Shown in pieces: positions 1 to 9,409 of a stretch of 64,000 nucleotides of DNA; within the stretch, counting starts at the first letter, position 1, and every line of letters begins with the position of its first letter. Below the pieces are notes generated by a model that ran no database searches, had not been told where the DNA came from, and saw nothing but the letters and a program-made list of their open reading frames with translations. Source of the DNA: Pseudomonas sp. 14P_8.1_Bac3 (lineage in GTDB: Bacteria; Pseudomonadota; Gammaproteobacteria; Pseudomonadales; Pseudomonadaceae); assembly GCF_025466085.1 (NCBI RefSeq), contig NZ_JANLOD010000006.1:124001-188000 (forward strand), written 5' to 3'. The position numbers were made by a program, and so were the translations under genes.

Positions 1-192
1 ACAACATATCCCATAAGCATCGCTCGCCCGGTAACTGTCGATCTCTCCGTATGCGCCACCCTGCTGATCTCCTTCACAAAAAAAAAAGTGAAATAGCTAG
101 CAACTACGGAACCAAAATAGCTTAAATAACTTTTATCAGCTTCCATTATGCAAACAAAAACAGATCGCCGCATTGTGAAGAAAAAATTCAAC

Positions 193-210
193 TTGTATGA
201 TGTCTATCAA
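193..210. promoter_or_regulatory. Possible operator upstream of the glucarate permease
   Basis: The leader holds an imperfect dyad of the form TTG-N3-GA-N2-TC-N3-CAA about 90 bases before the start codon. GntR/FadR-type regulators often bind such sites and often control sugar-acid genes, but no regulator gene is visible here. The rest of bases 1-301 is A+T-rich non-coding leader with nothing else recognisable. Confidence 0.2.
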
Positions 211-301
211 CGTGACGCATCAGGCATCTCAACGAAAACAAGCGATACAGCCATCGGCATCACGCTCAAACCCGCATAAAAATAATCAGTGGGAGATTTG
301 A

Positions 302-1666
302 ATGGTGAACAATTCAAGCAATGCATCTGTCGTTCCAGAAGGTGACTCGGTACTCGCGCGCGCCGTGAGCAAAGTGAAGAGGCATGTCCTGCCACTCTTC
401 GTCATCATGTTCATCCTCAACTACATCGACCGGGTCAATATCGGTTTCGTGCGCACGCACATGGAACATGATCTCGGCATCGGCGCTGCGGCCTACGGGC
501 TGGGTGCTGGCCTGTTCTTCATCGGCTACGCCCTCTTCGAAGTGCCTTCCAACATGCTCCTGCAAAAAGTCGGAGCGCGCATCTGGCTGACCCGGATCAT
601 GTTCACCTGGGGCATCGTCGCCACGATGATGGCGTTCATCCAGAACGAAACCCATTTCTACATCCTGCGCTTCCTGCTGGGCGTCGCTGAAGCGGGCTTC
701 TTTCCCGGCGTGATTTACTACTTCACTCGCTGGTTGCCAGGCGTCGAACGCGGCAAGGCCATCGCCATTTTCCTCAGTGGTTCCGCGGTTGCTTCGCTGA
801 TTTCAGGCCCGCTGTCCGGTGCCCTGTTGCAAATTGAAGGCTTCGGTTTTCACGGCTGGCAATGGATGTTCGCTATTGAAGGCCTGGCCTCTGTGGCGCT
901 GGGCTTCTTTGTCTGGTTCTGGCTTGACTCCAAACCGCATGACGCCAAATGGATGAGCCTTGAAGAACAGGATGCCCTGGTGGACGCCATCGAGCAGGAG
1001 CAGCGTCAGCGCGAAGCGCTGACCACCGTCAAACCAACCATTGGCAAACTGCTCAAGGATCGCCAGATCCTGCTGTTTTGCGCCTTGTACTTCTGCATTC
1101 AGTTGACCATCTACGCCGCCACCTTCTGGCTCCCCAGCATCATCAAGAAGATGGGCGACCTGACTGACGTGCAGGTGGGTTTCTTCAACTCGATTCCCTG
1201 GCTGATCTCGATCATCGCCATGTACGCCTTCGCTTCGCTGTCGGGCAAATTCAAGTTCCAGCAGGCCTGGGTCGCGGCTGCGCTGTTGATTGCAGCAGCC
1301 GGCATGTTCATGTCCACCAGCGGCGGGCCGATCTTCGCCTTCGTCGCCATCTGTTTTGCCGCCATTGGCTTCAAGTCCGCCTCTTCGTTGTTCTGGCCAA
1401 TTCCCCAAGGCTATCTGGATGCGCGGATCGCCGCCGCCGTCATCGCACTGATCAACTCGATCGGCAACCTGGGCGGTTTCGCGGCACCGACAACCTTTGG
1501 CTTCCTCGAACAGACAACCGGTTCGATCCAGGGTGGCCTTTATGGCCTGGCCGGCACCTCGGTGCTCGCCGCGATCCTGGTGTTCTTTGCCAAGACTTCG
1601 CCAACACCATCAGCCCTGCTGACGCCGCCGACGCCCCTTGCAACAGGCGCGACCGTCAGCAAATAA
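302..1666 (+). CDS. gudP: MFS transporter, anion:cation symporter family (glucarate/galactarate permease-like)
   Basis: Inner-membrane 12-helix major facilitator of 454 residues. Near residue 43 it carries IDRVNIG, the first-helix signature of the anion:cation symporter family (glucarate, galactarate, tartrate and phthalate carriers). A hydrophilic linker follows helix 6 at about residues 205-245, as expected. GGGAGA sits eight bases before the ATG. The gene lies 48 bases ahead of glucarate dehydratase on the same strand, so D-glucarate or galactarate/idarate uptake is the likely job. The substrate is inferred from that neighbour; tartrate or another aldarate cannot be excluded. Confidence 0.85.
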   Translation: MVNNSSNASVVPEGDSVLARAVSKVKRHVLPLFVIMFILNYIDRVNIGFVRTHMEHDLGIGAAAYGLGAGLFFIGYALFEVPSNMLLQKVGARIWLTRIMFTWGIVATMMAFIQNETHFYILRFLLGVAEAGFFPGVIYYFTRWLPGVERGKAIAIFLSGSAVASLISGPLSGALLQIEGFGFHGWQWMFAIEGLASVALGFFVWFWLDSKPHDAKWMSLEEQDALVDAIEQEQRQREALTTVKPTIGKLLKDRQILLFCALYFCIQLTIYAATFWLPSIIKKMGDLTDVQVGFFNSIPWLISIIAMYAFASLSGKFKFQQAWVAAALLIAAAGMFMSTSGGPIFAFVAICFAAIGFKSASSLFWPIPQGYLDARIAAAVIALINSIGNLGGFAAPTTFGFLEQTTGSIQGGLYGLAGTSVLAAILVFFAKTSPTPSALLTPPTPLATGATVSK

Positions 1667-1714
1667 CACCCCACCCTATTGATTGCTGAACAACCTTATC
1701 CGCAGGAACCTGCC

Positions 1715-3067
1715 ATGAACGCTGAACACGCTGCCAACACCACCCGAACACCTGTCGTCACCAGTTTTCAGGTCGTACCCGTCGCCGGCCACGACAGCAT
1801 GCTGTTGAACCTGAGCGGCGCCCACGGCCCGTTTTTCACCCGCAACATCGTGATTATCAAAGACAGCTGCGGTAACACCGGCGTCGGCGAAGTGCCGGGT
1901 GGCGAGCGCATACGCGAAACGCTTGAAGACGCTCGTAGCCTGGTCATGGGCCAGCCCATTGGTCAGTACCAACGCATCCTCAACCAGATGCGTAGCACCT
2001 TTGCATCGAGAGACGCCGCCGGTCGCGGCCTGCAAACCTTTGACCTGCGTATCGCTATTCATGCGGTGACGGCCATGGAAGCCGCCCTGCTCGACCTGCT
2101 GGGTCAATTCCTCGAGGTGCCGGTCGCCGCGTTGCTGGGCGAAGGCCAGCAGCGCGATGCGGTGAAGATGCTCGGCTACCTGTTCTACATCGGTGACCGC
2201 AACGTCACCGACCTGGCCTATCGCAACGAGGCCGACGCTGAAGACGAATGGTTCCGAGTGCGTCACGAGAAGGCCATGACCGCCGAAGCCGTCGTGCGCC
2301 TGGCCGAAGCAGCGAAAGCGAAATACGGCTTCAACGACTTCAAGCTCAAGGGCGGCGTGTTGAGCGGCGATGAAGAAATCGAAGCGGTCACGGCGCTGGC
2401 TGAGCGTTTTCCCGATGCCCGTATCACCCTCGACCCGAACGGCGCCTGGTCGCTCAAGGAAGCCATCCGTTTGTGCCGGGACCAGCATCACGTGCTCGCC
2501 TACGCTGAAGATCCCTGCGGTGCGGAAAACGGTTATTCAGGCCGCGAAGTGATGGCTGAATTCCGCCGTGCAACGGGGCTGAAAACCGCCACCAACATGA
2601 TCGCGACCGATTGGCGCGAAATGGGCCACGCCATCCAGTTGCAATCGGTCGACATCCCGCTGGCCGACCCGCACTTCTGGACGATGCAGGGCTCGGTCCG
2701 GGTTGCTCAGATGTGCCACGAATGGAATCTGACCTGGGGCTCTCATTCCAATAACCACTTCGATATCTCGTTGGCGATGTTCACCCAAGTGGCGGCCGCC
2801 GCACCCGGAGAAATCACCGCCATCGACACGCACTGGATCTGGCAGGACGGCCAACGCCTGACCAGGCAGCCGCTGCAGATCGAAGGGGGCTACGTCAAGG
2901 TTCCGACCCAGCATGGCTTGGGCGTAGACATCGACATGGACGCCGTGGCCAAGGCGCACGAACTGTACAAGGGCATGGGCCTCGGCGCGCGGGACGACAG
3001 CGTCGCAATGCAGTTTTTGATTCCGGGCTGGCGCTTCGATAACAAACAGCCTTGCCTGGTGCGCTGA
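1715..3067 (+). CDS. gudD: Glucarate dehydratase
   Basis: Enolase-superfamily enzyme of 450 residues that removes water from D-glucarate (or L-idarate) to give 5-keto-4-deoxy-D-glucarate, the first step of aldarate catabolism. The catalytic K-x-K is K210/K212 (DFKLKGG), a metal ligand is D240 (TLDPNGAW), N294 lies in [10 protein letters not shown], and the general-base histidine is H344 ([10 protein letters not shown]). Length and motif order match the GudD family. The start is the ATG preceded by AGGAACC, 12 codons inside the longest frame. It is co-transcribed with the permease. The aldolase and dehydrogenase that finish the pathway are not in this window. Confidence 0.93.
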   Translation: MNAEHAANTTRTPVVTSFQVVPVAGHDSMLLNLSGAHGPFFTRNIVIIKDSCGNTGVGEVPGGERIRETLEDARSLVMGQPIGQYQRILNQMRSTFASRDAAGRGLQTFDLRIAIHAVTAMEAALLDLLGQFLEVPVAALLGEGQQRDAVKMLGYLFYIGDRNVTDLAYRNEADAEDEWFRVRHEKAMTAEAVVRLAEAAKAKYGFNDFKLKGGVLSGDEEIEAVTALAERFPDARITLDPNGAWSLKEAIRLCRDQHHVLAYAEDPCGAENGYSGREVMAEFRRATGLKTATNMIATDWREMGHAIQLQSVDIPLADPHFWTMQGSVRVAQMCHEWNLTWGSHSNNHFDISLAMFTQVAAAAPGEITAIDTHWIWQDGQRLTRQPLQIEGGYVKVPTQHGLGVDIDMDAVAKAHELYKGMGLGARDDSVAMQFLIPGWRFDNKQPCLVR

Positions 3068-3193
3068 TCCACAAAGTCACGCTCTCGACGCAAAAAAAAT
3101 GAACCGCTTTTGGACGCGCTCGCCTAACGATCAGCGTGTGGAGATTTCCGCAGGCATTCTGCCAATACCGGCATACTCGCAGAGGTGGTCAAC

Positions 3194-3451
3194 GTGGCTA
3201 AAGACGAAAAGAAAAGCAAAGGTGAGTCTTCAAAAGCCAGCAAGGATTTGAAAGACAAAAAATCATCACCGGAAAAGAAATCAGCGGCGGCGTCGGCTCT
3301 TTCGAAATCTTCCGATAAGAAAGACAAGAAAAAAGACGCCGAACCAAAGAAATCTGCAAAAAAAGCTGACAGCAAGCCCGAAAAGGCCAAGAAATCAGAG
3401 AAGGCTGAGAAGGCTGAGAAGGCTGAAAAGCCGGCGAAAAAGAAAAAGTGA
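3194..3451 (+). CDS. Lysine-rich small protein (hypothetical)
   Basis: Predicted 85-residue, strongly basic, low-complexity protein dominated by Lys, Ala, Ser, Glu and Asp. It has no signal peptide and no membrane segment. The tail is an exact KAE repeat run ending in a lysine cluster. The GTG start follows AGAGG by eight bases; an in-frame GTG nine bases earlier is possible. Composition recalls the histone-H1-like and AlgP-like tails of pseudomonads, but no AlgP KPAA repeats are present, so nucleic-acid binding is only a guess. It stands alone between the glucarate genes and a convergent permease. Confidence 0.6.
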   Translation: MAKDEKKSKGESSKASKDLKDKKSSPEKKSAAASALSKSSDKKDKKKDAEPKKSAKKADSKPEKAKKSEKAEKAEKAEKPAKKKK

Positions 3452-3464
3452 TGTCTGCGGTGTG

Positions 3465-3483
3465 CTAGGGCTTTACGCCCTAG
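3465..3483. terminator. Hairpin between convergent genes
   Basis: A perfect 7-base stem, CTAGGGC/GCCCTAG, with a TTTAC loop lies 14 bases after the lysine-rich gene and before the convergent permease end. No T-run follows, so it is only a probable terminator. Confidence 0.4.
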
Positions 3484-3550
3484 CCGCTTCACTGCGTTGC
3501 CTTTGATAGCTGTCAACGTTGAAGTAACGTCAACTGTTCAAGTGCAACCC

Positions 3551-4879
3551 CTATGCTCGCTCATTCATGTTCACTTCCGGTGTGGGTTGGCGGAAGCCGC
3601 GTGTCAGCCAAACAAGGTACATCACGCCAATCGCCAGCCAGCCAAGCCCGATGGTGATCGCTGTCGTGCTCAGTTGGCTGACCAGATAGAGGTTTACGCC
3701 CATACCCAGCAGCGGAAACAGCAGATAACCCACCAGCCCGAGTCGGCAGGTTGAGCGATTGCGGCAGAAGTAACAGATGACACACAGATTGACTGCGGTG
3801 AATCCGAGGAACGCGCCGAAGTTGATGAATGAGGTTGCCATTTCAACCGTGGTGTTCAAGCCGATCAACCCGATGACACTGGTAAACAGCACGCTGAAAA
3901 CCGGTGTACGGGTTTTCGGGTGCAACGTACCGAACAGCGGCCTGGGCAGCACATTCGCCCGCCCCATGAAGTACAGCAAACGGCTGGTGCTGAGCTGCAC
4001 GATGAGCCCCGAGGCAAACCCGGAGACGATGAAACCCAGGTTGAGCCAATCTGCAAAACCACCCCCGCCGACTTCAACGGACGTCAGGTAGGAAGCGATC
4101 TGCGCGTCCACGAACACGCCGCCGGGGTGAACCAATTGCATGATGTACGCCACGAGCGCAAACAGCAGCCCCGCCGTGGCCATCACCCAAACCACCGCCC
4201 GTGGAATGTTACGTGCAGCGTCTCGTGTGTCCTCGGCCATGGTGGTGACCGCATCGAACCCCAGGTAGGAATAGGCTGCCACTGCGGCGGCGGCCGATAC
4301 ACCGACGAGCGTACTGCTGGTGTTCCATAGCGGCTCGGTCAGGGAAACGGGTGGCTGATGCAGCAGATACTTCAGACAGAACACCACGAACAACAACACC
4401 AGGAGAATGCCCAGTCCGGTCAGCAATTTGTTGGTTCGATCAGCCAGGCTCAACCCCATGACGTTGACCAGGGTCGTCAGCACGATATTGACCAGCATCC
4501 AGCCCCACACGGGGATTGCCGGGAACTGCACGTTGAGGAAAACCGATTGGACCAGCCAGGCGACCATGGGCATGAACAGGTAGTCCAGCAAGACTAACCA
4601 GCCAACCAGAAATCCGCCTTGGCTACCCAGCATTTGCCGAGCGTAAAAATAGGCTGAGCCGGAAACAGGAAAGAGCCTGGCCATTTTGGCGTAGCTCAGT
4701 GCAGACAAGAGCATGGCACCGGTTGCCAGCAGGAAAGCGCTGGGCGCAGTACCGCCGCTGACGTGGGCGATGACGCCGAAAATGACCAGCACCAGGCTGG
4801 GCGCCATGTAAGCCAGACCGAACAGCACCACGGAGGTGAGGCTGAGACTTGCGGTCAAATTGACGGGTTTGTGAGCCAT
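3551..4879 (-). CDS. APC-family amino acid/polyamine permease
   Basis: A 442-residue inner-membrane protein with about 12 hydrophobic helices and the APC-superfamily opening (LTSVVLFGLAYMAPS), followed by FPVSGSAYFYARQ around residues 70-82. It resembles putrescine and amino acid importers of the PuuP/YeeF type. The ATG is preceded by GGGAGG. It is the last gene of the minus-strand operon containing a C-N hydrolase, a PotF-like binding protein, an amidohydrolase and a porin, so it probably brings in the amine or amino acid used or produced there. The exact substrate is not readable from sequence. Confidence 0.82.
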   Translation of the reverse strand: MAHKPVNLTASLSLTSVVLFGLAYMAPSLVLVIFGVIAHVSGGTAPSAFLLATGAMLLSALSYAKMARLFPVSGSAYFYARQMLGSQGGFLVGWLVLLDYLFMPMVAWLVQSVFLNVQFPAIPVWGWMLVNIVLTTLVNVMGLSLADRTNKLLTGLGILLVLLFVVFCLKYLLHQPPVSLTEPLWNTSSTLVGVSAAAAVAAYSYLGFDAVTTMAEDTRDAARNIPRAVVWVMATAGLLFALVAYIMQLVHPGGVFVDAQIASYLTSVEVGGGGFADWLNLGFIVSGFASGLIVQLSTSRLLYFMGRANVLPRPLFGTLHPKTRTPVFSVLFTSVIGLIGLNTTVEMATSFINFGAFLGFTAVNLCVICYFCRNRSTCRLGLVGYLLFPLLGMGVNLYLVSQLSTTAITIGLGWLAIGVMYLVWLTRGFRQPTPEVNMNERA

Positions 4880-5023
4880 CTCAAACCTCCCTTTCGAGCG
4901 TCAGCGTGGAGAGGCGGCCGGGAGGGGCTTCGTGGGGTTCTGCAACTGCATTGATCACGGCGGGTTTCCTGTCGTTGATGAAAGCGGACGCAGCCAGCCG
5001 GGCTGCACCGCTTCGGATTGGGC

Positions 5024-6349
5024 TCAATAGCGGTAGGAGATGAACATCTCGATGGCGCTGAAGTCGTCGTTACCGTAGGTTTCGCGGGCCGCCGCCAATG
5101 GCTTGACCCAGTTGTACGAGACGCTGGTGTAAACGCTGGGTGTCGGGGTCCATTCAAGGAATACGACGTTCTCGTCGGCGAAGCGTCGATCGCTGACTGC
5201 GACACCATTGAGCATCTTTTCATCCAGATCGAACTGGTAATGAATGCCGCCCAGGCTAACGGTGGGCGTCAGGTGGGTGCGCATAGTCCACTGACTGACG
5301 CGCTCATTGCTGTTGAACAGCAGATAATTGCCGACTACGTCGCCAATCAGCCAGGTACCCCAGTCGACGTAGCCCTTGCTGAGCGGGTCCCAGGCTTTCT
5401 TTTTGGTATCGGTGGGGTCGTCGTCACCGGAGAAGTACGCATAGCGGTAACTCAACAGTGGCTGCAGCGGAAACGAGGGGAACGCATAGTCAGCCTGGGC
5501 GTACCAGGCGCGGGCATCGTAGTCGACACCAGCACCGCTGCCGCGCTCGACTGCGTACTCGCCATGCAGCGTCAGGTCATCCAGACCGGGCACCTTGCCC
5601 TGCAACGCACGCAGGTTATAGACCTGCATGCCCTCGCGCGGGTTCTGGATATTGGCTTCGCGGTCCAGTGAATTCACCTTCATCGCCATGGCCCCCAGCG
5701 TCACCGCACCGGCCAGGTCGTAATCGACGTTCAGGCCGTTCATGCGAAAGTCACCGAGATCGTCGTCCGTGCGCAAACTGAAGGCCTGGGCGCTGAGGCG
5801 ATCATGGCTGTAACGGACAATGGCGGAATCGCGGAATGCTGTTCGCGGGCCAATCCAGTACGCGGCATCGTCAAAGAAATCGAGGTTGCCATCCATGACG
5901 ATGAACCCTGTGCCGACCTTGAAGTCCTGCCGTCCGGCGCTGAACGTCCAATCGCCCTTGCGTACACCGGCGTAGAACGCTTCAACGGCAAGGTCATGGT
6001 CCGAACTGCGGGTGTAGCCGCCGGCGTCGCCGTCACCCAACGTGGCAGCCCCGACCGCCGACGCGCCACCGAATACTTCAAAGCCCGGATAGAGCTCATA
6101 GTTGAGGGTCATTCCGGGTTTCAGGTACATCTCCTGCCAGTCGGCACGCTCGCCGGTGTTGCGGCCGTTGCGCAGGTCTACACGCCCGGAACCAAAGTTA
6201 ACGTGACGGGCGTTGAGGCTGGCCGCGCCAGCGGCCAGGGTCGCCTCCCCTTTGACGTCGCCCGCGTCGAATGCATACCCCGCAACGGCACATTGGCTGA
6301 TCAACGCGCCGAGCGCCGAAAGCGTCCGCAATTGGGTGATGAAGGACAT
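5024..6349 (-). CDS. Outer-membrane beta-barrel porin (alginate-export/AlgE-like)
   Basis: A 441-residue exported protein with an N-terminal signal peptide (cleavage near AVAGYA), many amphipathic strands, and a C-terminal aromatic strand ending ISYRY, typical of outer-membrane barrels. The N-terminal pattern (LRNGRNTGERADW, GRQDFKVGTGF) recalls the AlgE-like alginate-export barrel family rather than OprD. GGAGAA lies six bases before the ATG. It sits between the amidohydrolase and the APC permease of the same operon and probably admits that pathway's substrate across the outer membrane. The assignment to the barrel class is firm; specificity is unknown. Confidence 0.75.
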   Translation of the reverse strand: MSFITQLRTLSALGALISQCAVAGYAFDAGDVKGEATLAAGAASLNARHVNFGSGRVDLRNGRNTGERADWQEMYLKPGMTLNYELYPGFEVFGGASAVGAATLGDGDAGGYTRSSDHDLAVEAFYAGVRKGDWTFSAGRQDFKVGTGFIVMDGNLDFFDDAAYWIGPRTAFRDSAIVRYSHDRLSAQAFSLRTDDDLGDFRMNGLNVDYDLAGAVTLGAMAMKVNSLDREANIQNPREGMQVYNLRALQGKVPGLDDLTLHGEYAVERGSGAGVDYDARAWYAQADYAFPSFPLQPLLSYRYAYFSGDDDPTDTKKKAWDPLSKGYVDWGTWLIGDVVGNYLLFNSNERVSQWTMRTHLTPTVSLGGIHYQFDLDEKMLNGVAVSDRRFADENVVFLEWTPTPSVYTSVSYNWVKPLAAARETYGNDDFSAIEMFISYRY

Positions 6350-6494
6350 ACTGATTTCTCCCGATTATTCTTGTTGTATGGCAAAACTGCTGGCGGCGAA
6401 CGGAGCTCCCCGCGATTCGCACGCACGCGCCAACCTTCAGGCCCGACGGCCCGAAACGAGGGTTGATGTAAGCGGTGAACGGTTGAGTGTGGAG

Positions 6495-6510
6495 GGCCCC
6501 TTTCGGGGCC
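6495..6510. terminator. GC hairpin between amidohydrolase and porin genes
   Basis: GGCCCC-TTTC-GGGGCC forms a compact stem-loop just after the amidohydrolase stop and before the porin leader. No T-run follows on either strand. It may stabilise the upstream message or partly attenuate the two distal genes. Confidence 0.4.
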
Positions 6511-6516
6511 GTTCAG

Positions 6517-8151
6517 TCAGCCGAAGTCAGGCGACCGATGTACCTCTTGCCCTTCCAGCAGGGTGAGTAACACTTGGGTCTGGGCGATGCTCCCGGGGTC
6601 GATTTCAAACAGATTGCGGTCGAGCACAATCAAATCAGCGTACTTGCCGACGCTGAGGCTGCCGGTGCAGTCATCGCGCCAAGCCGCATGGGCCGCATTG
6701 ATCGTGTAACCACGGATCGCCTCTTCGATGCTGATGCGATGTTGCGGGTTGTGAACCGGGTCGTCGGGATCGGCCCCCACGTTTTGACGGGTGACGGCCG
6801 ACTGCAAGATCTCGAACGGATCATAGGTACTGACGCCCCAGTCGCTGCTCATCATGCACGTCACGCCTTTGCGCACGAAGGCGCCGATGGGGAATACCCA
6901 TTGACTGCGCTCCGGGCCCAACATGGCGTCGGCGATGGCGTCGGCTTCGGGTTGGGGTTGAGCCCACAGGGGCTGGAAATTAGCCAGAATTCCCAAGGAC
7001 GTGAAGCGAGGAATGTCTGCCGGGGCCACGACTTGCAGGTGTGCCAGTTGGTGGCGCGAATCCCATTTGCCATTTTGTTGCCAGGCATACTCGATCCCGT
7101 CCACGGCGGCACGTACTGCACCGTCACCAATGGTGTGAACGTGCAACTGGAATTTCTCCCGATCAAACGCCGCGAAGCAGCTGTTGATCTGGTCCTGGGT
7201 AAACATCAACTCGGCATTCCCGCCTGTGTCAGAACGTGGTTCGAGGAACACCGCCGTACCGCTTTCCAGCACACCGTCGAGGAAGAACTTTGCCGAATGC
7301 AGGCTGACCCGGTCCCCCTGATAGGTCTCGCGCAGGTCCTTGAGTTCACGAAGTTGCTCGTCCAGCGGCTTGTGTGCGAAGACTTTCGAGGTGGCACGAA
7401 CCCGCAGCGTCAGGTCACCGCGATCATGGGAGGCCTGATAGTTCTTCATGTAGTTGCGATTGACCATGGCATCCAGCACACCGGTGATGCCGCGTCGGTT
7501 GAACGCCTTGCTGTAGTGCCGCATGGCCTCCAGGTACTCGTCGTCCGTGTACCCGGGTGCGATGCGGTTCATCGCCCAGATGGCATCCTCCAACAGCCAT
7601 CCCTTGGGTGTGTCGTCGGTATTGCGCACGTAGCTACCGTTCTCCGGCTCGGGGCTGCCCGCGGTTATCCCGGCGATCTTGAAGGCGGCGCTGTTGGCCC
7701 AGCCGTTGTGGTAATCGTTGGCCAGCATCAGTGCCGGGCGCCCTCCGGTCACGCTGTCCAATAATTCCTTGGTGAGTTCATCCGGACTGAACAGGCTGGA
7801 GGAGAAACCGACGCCACGAATCCAGGCCTTGTCGGGATGGCGTTCGGCGAACTCGCGAATGGTCGCCAGCAGTTCGTCAAGGTTGCTGGCGGCGTACAAC
7901 GACGCATTGTGGTAGAGGTCGGCACTGCTGAGTTGAAAGTGCACATGGGTGTCTTGCAACCCAGGCAGCATCAATTGTCCTTGTGCGTTGATCCTGCGCG
8001 TATCGACACCCGCCATGCGTTCGATGTCCATGTTATCGCCCACGGCCACAATGCGCCCTTGATGCACGGCAATGGCCAGGGCCCTGGGCAGGCTTGGGTC
8101 CATGGTGTGGATGTCAGCGTGAGTGATGATCAAGTCTACTGCGCGGGTCAT
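6517..8151 (-). CDS. Amidohydrolase family protein (YtcJ-like, amidohydrolase 3)
   Basis: Metal-dependent hydrolase of 544 residues with the YtcJ/amidohydrolase-3 layout. A small N-terminal beta domain (DLIITHADIHTMD) is followed by the metal motif DTHVHF near residue 70, then LHVHTIGDGAV with further histidines, and MSSDWGVS near the end supplying the last Asp. The start is the ATG preceded by GGAG at six bases, 21 codons inside the longest frame. Relatives cleave amide or imide bonds with variable specificity. It lies in an operon with a second amide-cleaving enzyme, a binding protein and transporters, so a catabolic role is likely. Confidence 0.83.
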   Translation of the reverse strand: MTRAVDLIITHADIHTMDPSLPRALAIAVHQGRIVAVGDNMDIERMAGVDTRRINAQGQLMLPGLQDTHVHFQLSSADLYHNASLYAASNLDELLATIREFAERHPDKAWIRGVGFSSSLFSPDELTKELLDSVTGGRPALMLANDYHNGWANSAAFKIAGITAGSPEPENGSYVRNTDDTPKGWLLEDAIWAMNRIAPGYTDDEYLEAMRHYSKAFNRRGITGVLDAMVNRNYMKNYQASHDRGDLTLRVRATSKVFAHKPLDEQLRELKDLRETYQGDRVSLHSAKFFLDGVLESGTAVFLEPRSDTGGNAELMFTQDQINSCFAAFDREKFQLHVHTIGDGAVRAAVDGIEYAWQQNGKWDSRHQLAHLQVVAPADIPRFTSLGILANFQPLWAQPQPEADAIADAMLGPERSQWVFPIGAFVRKGVTCMMSSDWGVSTYDPFEILQSAVTRQNVGADPDDPVHNPQHRISIEEAIRGYTINAAHAAWRDDCTGSLSVGKYADLIVLDRNLFEIDPGSIAQTQVLLTLLEGQEVHRSPDFG

Positions 8152-8203
8152 GGCAACTCCGGTCATTGCTAGGGTGGTCAGGCGAAGGGTTGGGGGGCGG
8201 TAC

Positions 8204-9304
8204 TCAGGTGCCACTTTTCACCTTGCTCCAGAGTCGCGTACGCACGCGTTCCAGTTTGAGCGGCAACGTTTCGAGGGGGTATAGCGTCGCCATGACTTCT
8301 TTGGTCGGGTACACCGCCGGGTTGTCCCGCAACTGCGGATCGATGAAGGCCGAGGCGTCCTTGTTGCCATTGGGATAGCCGACGTAGTTGGAACTCTTGG
8401 CAATCACTTGCGGGCGCAGCATGTAGTTGATGAAGTCATAGCCCTGCTGCGGGTGGGGGGCATCCTTGAGTAGCACCATGTTCTCAAACCAGACCGGGGC
8501 CCCTTCTCGCGGAATGCTGTAGGCCAGTTTGACGCCGTTGTCGGCATGGTCTGCCGTGACTTTCGCGTTGTAGACGGAGCCACCCCAGGCGACCACGGCA
8601 CAGATATCGCCATTGGCCAGGTCCGTGGTGAATTTTGAGGAGTCGAAATAGCGGATGTAGGGGCGGATCTTGCGCAGCAAGGCCTCGGCCTTGAGGTAAT
8701 CCTCGGGGTTCTTGCTGTTCGCTGGCAGGCCCAGATAATGCAGCGCGATTGGCACGATCTCTACGGGTGCATCCAGCATCGCCACGCCGCACTGGCTGAG
8801 TTTCGAGATGTTTTCCTCTTTGAAGATCAGGTCCCAGGAATCTACCGGAGCGTTCGCTCCCAGCAGTTGTTCAACCTTGGTCTTGTTATAGCCAATGCCT
8901 GTCGTACCCCACATATAGGGGACCGCGTAGCGATTGCCCGGATCGTTGCCTTGAAGTTTTGCCAGTACCTCCGGGGCGAGGTGCGACCAGTTGCTCATAC
9001 GGTCACGATCCAGTTCCTGGATCACTCCGGCCTTCGTCAGGCTGGGCAACAGGTCGTCAGGCACCATCACCACGTCATAACCGGTGCGTCCCGCCATCAA
9101 CTTGCTTTCCATCACTTCGGCATTGTCGAAGGCATCCCAGATCAACGAGATACCTGTATCCGCCTGGAATTCCTTTGGCGTTTCCGGTGCGAGGAAATCG
9201 GACCAGTTATACAAGTGCACACGCGGCGCCTCGGCCCACGCGACACCGAGACTGGTACCGAACAGTGCGACAAGGCTGAACTTCATCAAGCGGGGAAATT
9301 TCAT
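8204..9304 (-). CDS. Periplasmic polyamine-type substrate-binding protein (PotF/SpuD family)
   Basis: A 366-residue exported binding protein with signal peptide (cleavage near AWAEA). It has the family opening VHLYNWSDFL, the GYDVVMVPDD segment, and YMWGTTGIGYN in the ligand cleft, all typical of the PotD/PotF/SpuD/SpuE putrescine and spermidine binders. AGGAGC precedes the ATG. No ABC permease or ATPase gene accompanies it, which is unusual. It may serve a transporter encoded elsewhere, or act with the APC permease of the same operon. Polyamine-like specificity is an inference from the family. Confidence 0.87.
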   Translation of the reverse strand: MKFPRLMKFSLVALFGTSLGVAWAEAPRVHLYNWSDFLAPETPKEFQADTGISLIWDAFDNAEVMESKLMAGRTGYDVVMVPDDLLPSLTKAGVIQELDRDRMSNWSHLAPEVLAKLQGNDPGNRYAVPYMWGTTGIGYNKTKVEQLLGANAPVDSWDLIFKEENISKLSQCGVAMLDAPVEIVPIALHYLGLPANSKNPEDYLKAEALLRKIRPYIRYFDSSKFTTDLANGDICAVVAWGGSVYNAKVTADHADNGVKLAYSIPREGAPVWFENMVLLKDAPHPQQGYDFINYMLRPQVIAKSSNYVGYPNGNKDASAFIDPQLRDNPAVYPTKEVMATLYPLETLPLKLERVRTRLWSKVKSGT

Positions 9305-9409
9305 GGGATGCTCCTGGCTGGTTGCACATTCTTGCCGAACGCGCCATCAGCTGACGGTTGCTGAATTATTGTTATGTGCTGAGCGAAGCCGGCGGATGTA
9401 GCGCCTTGC

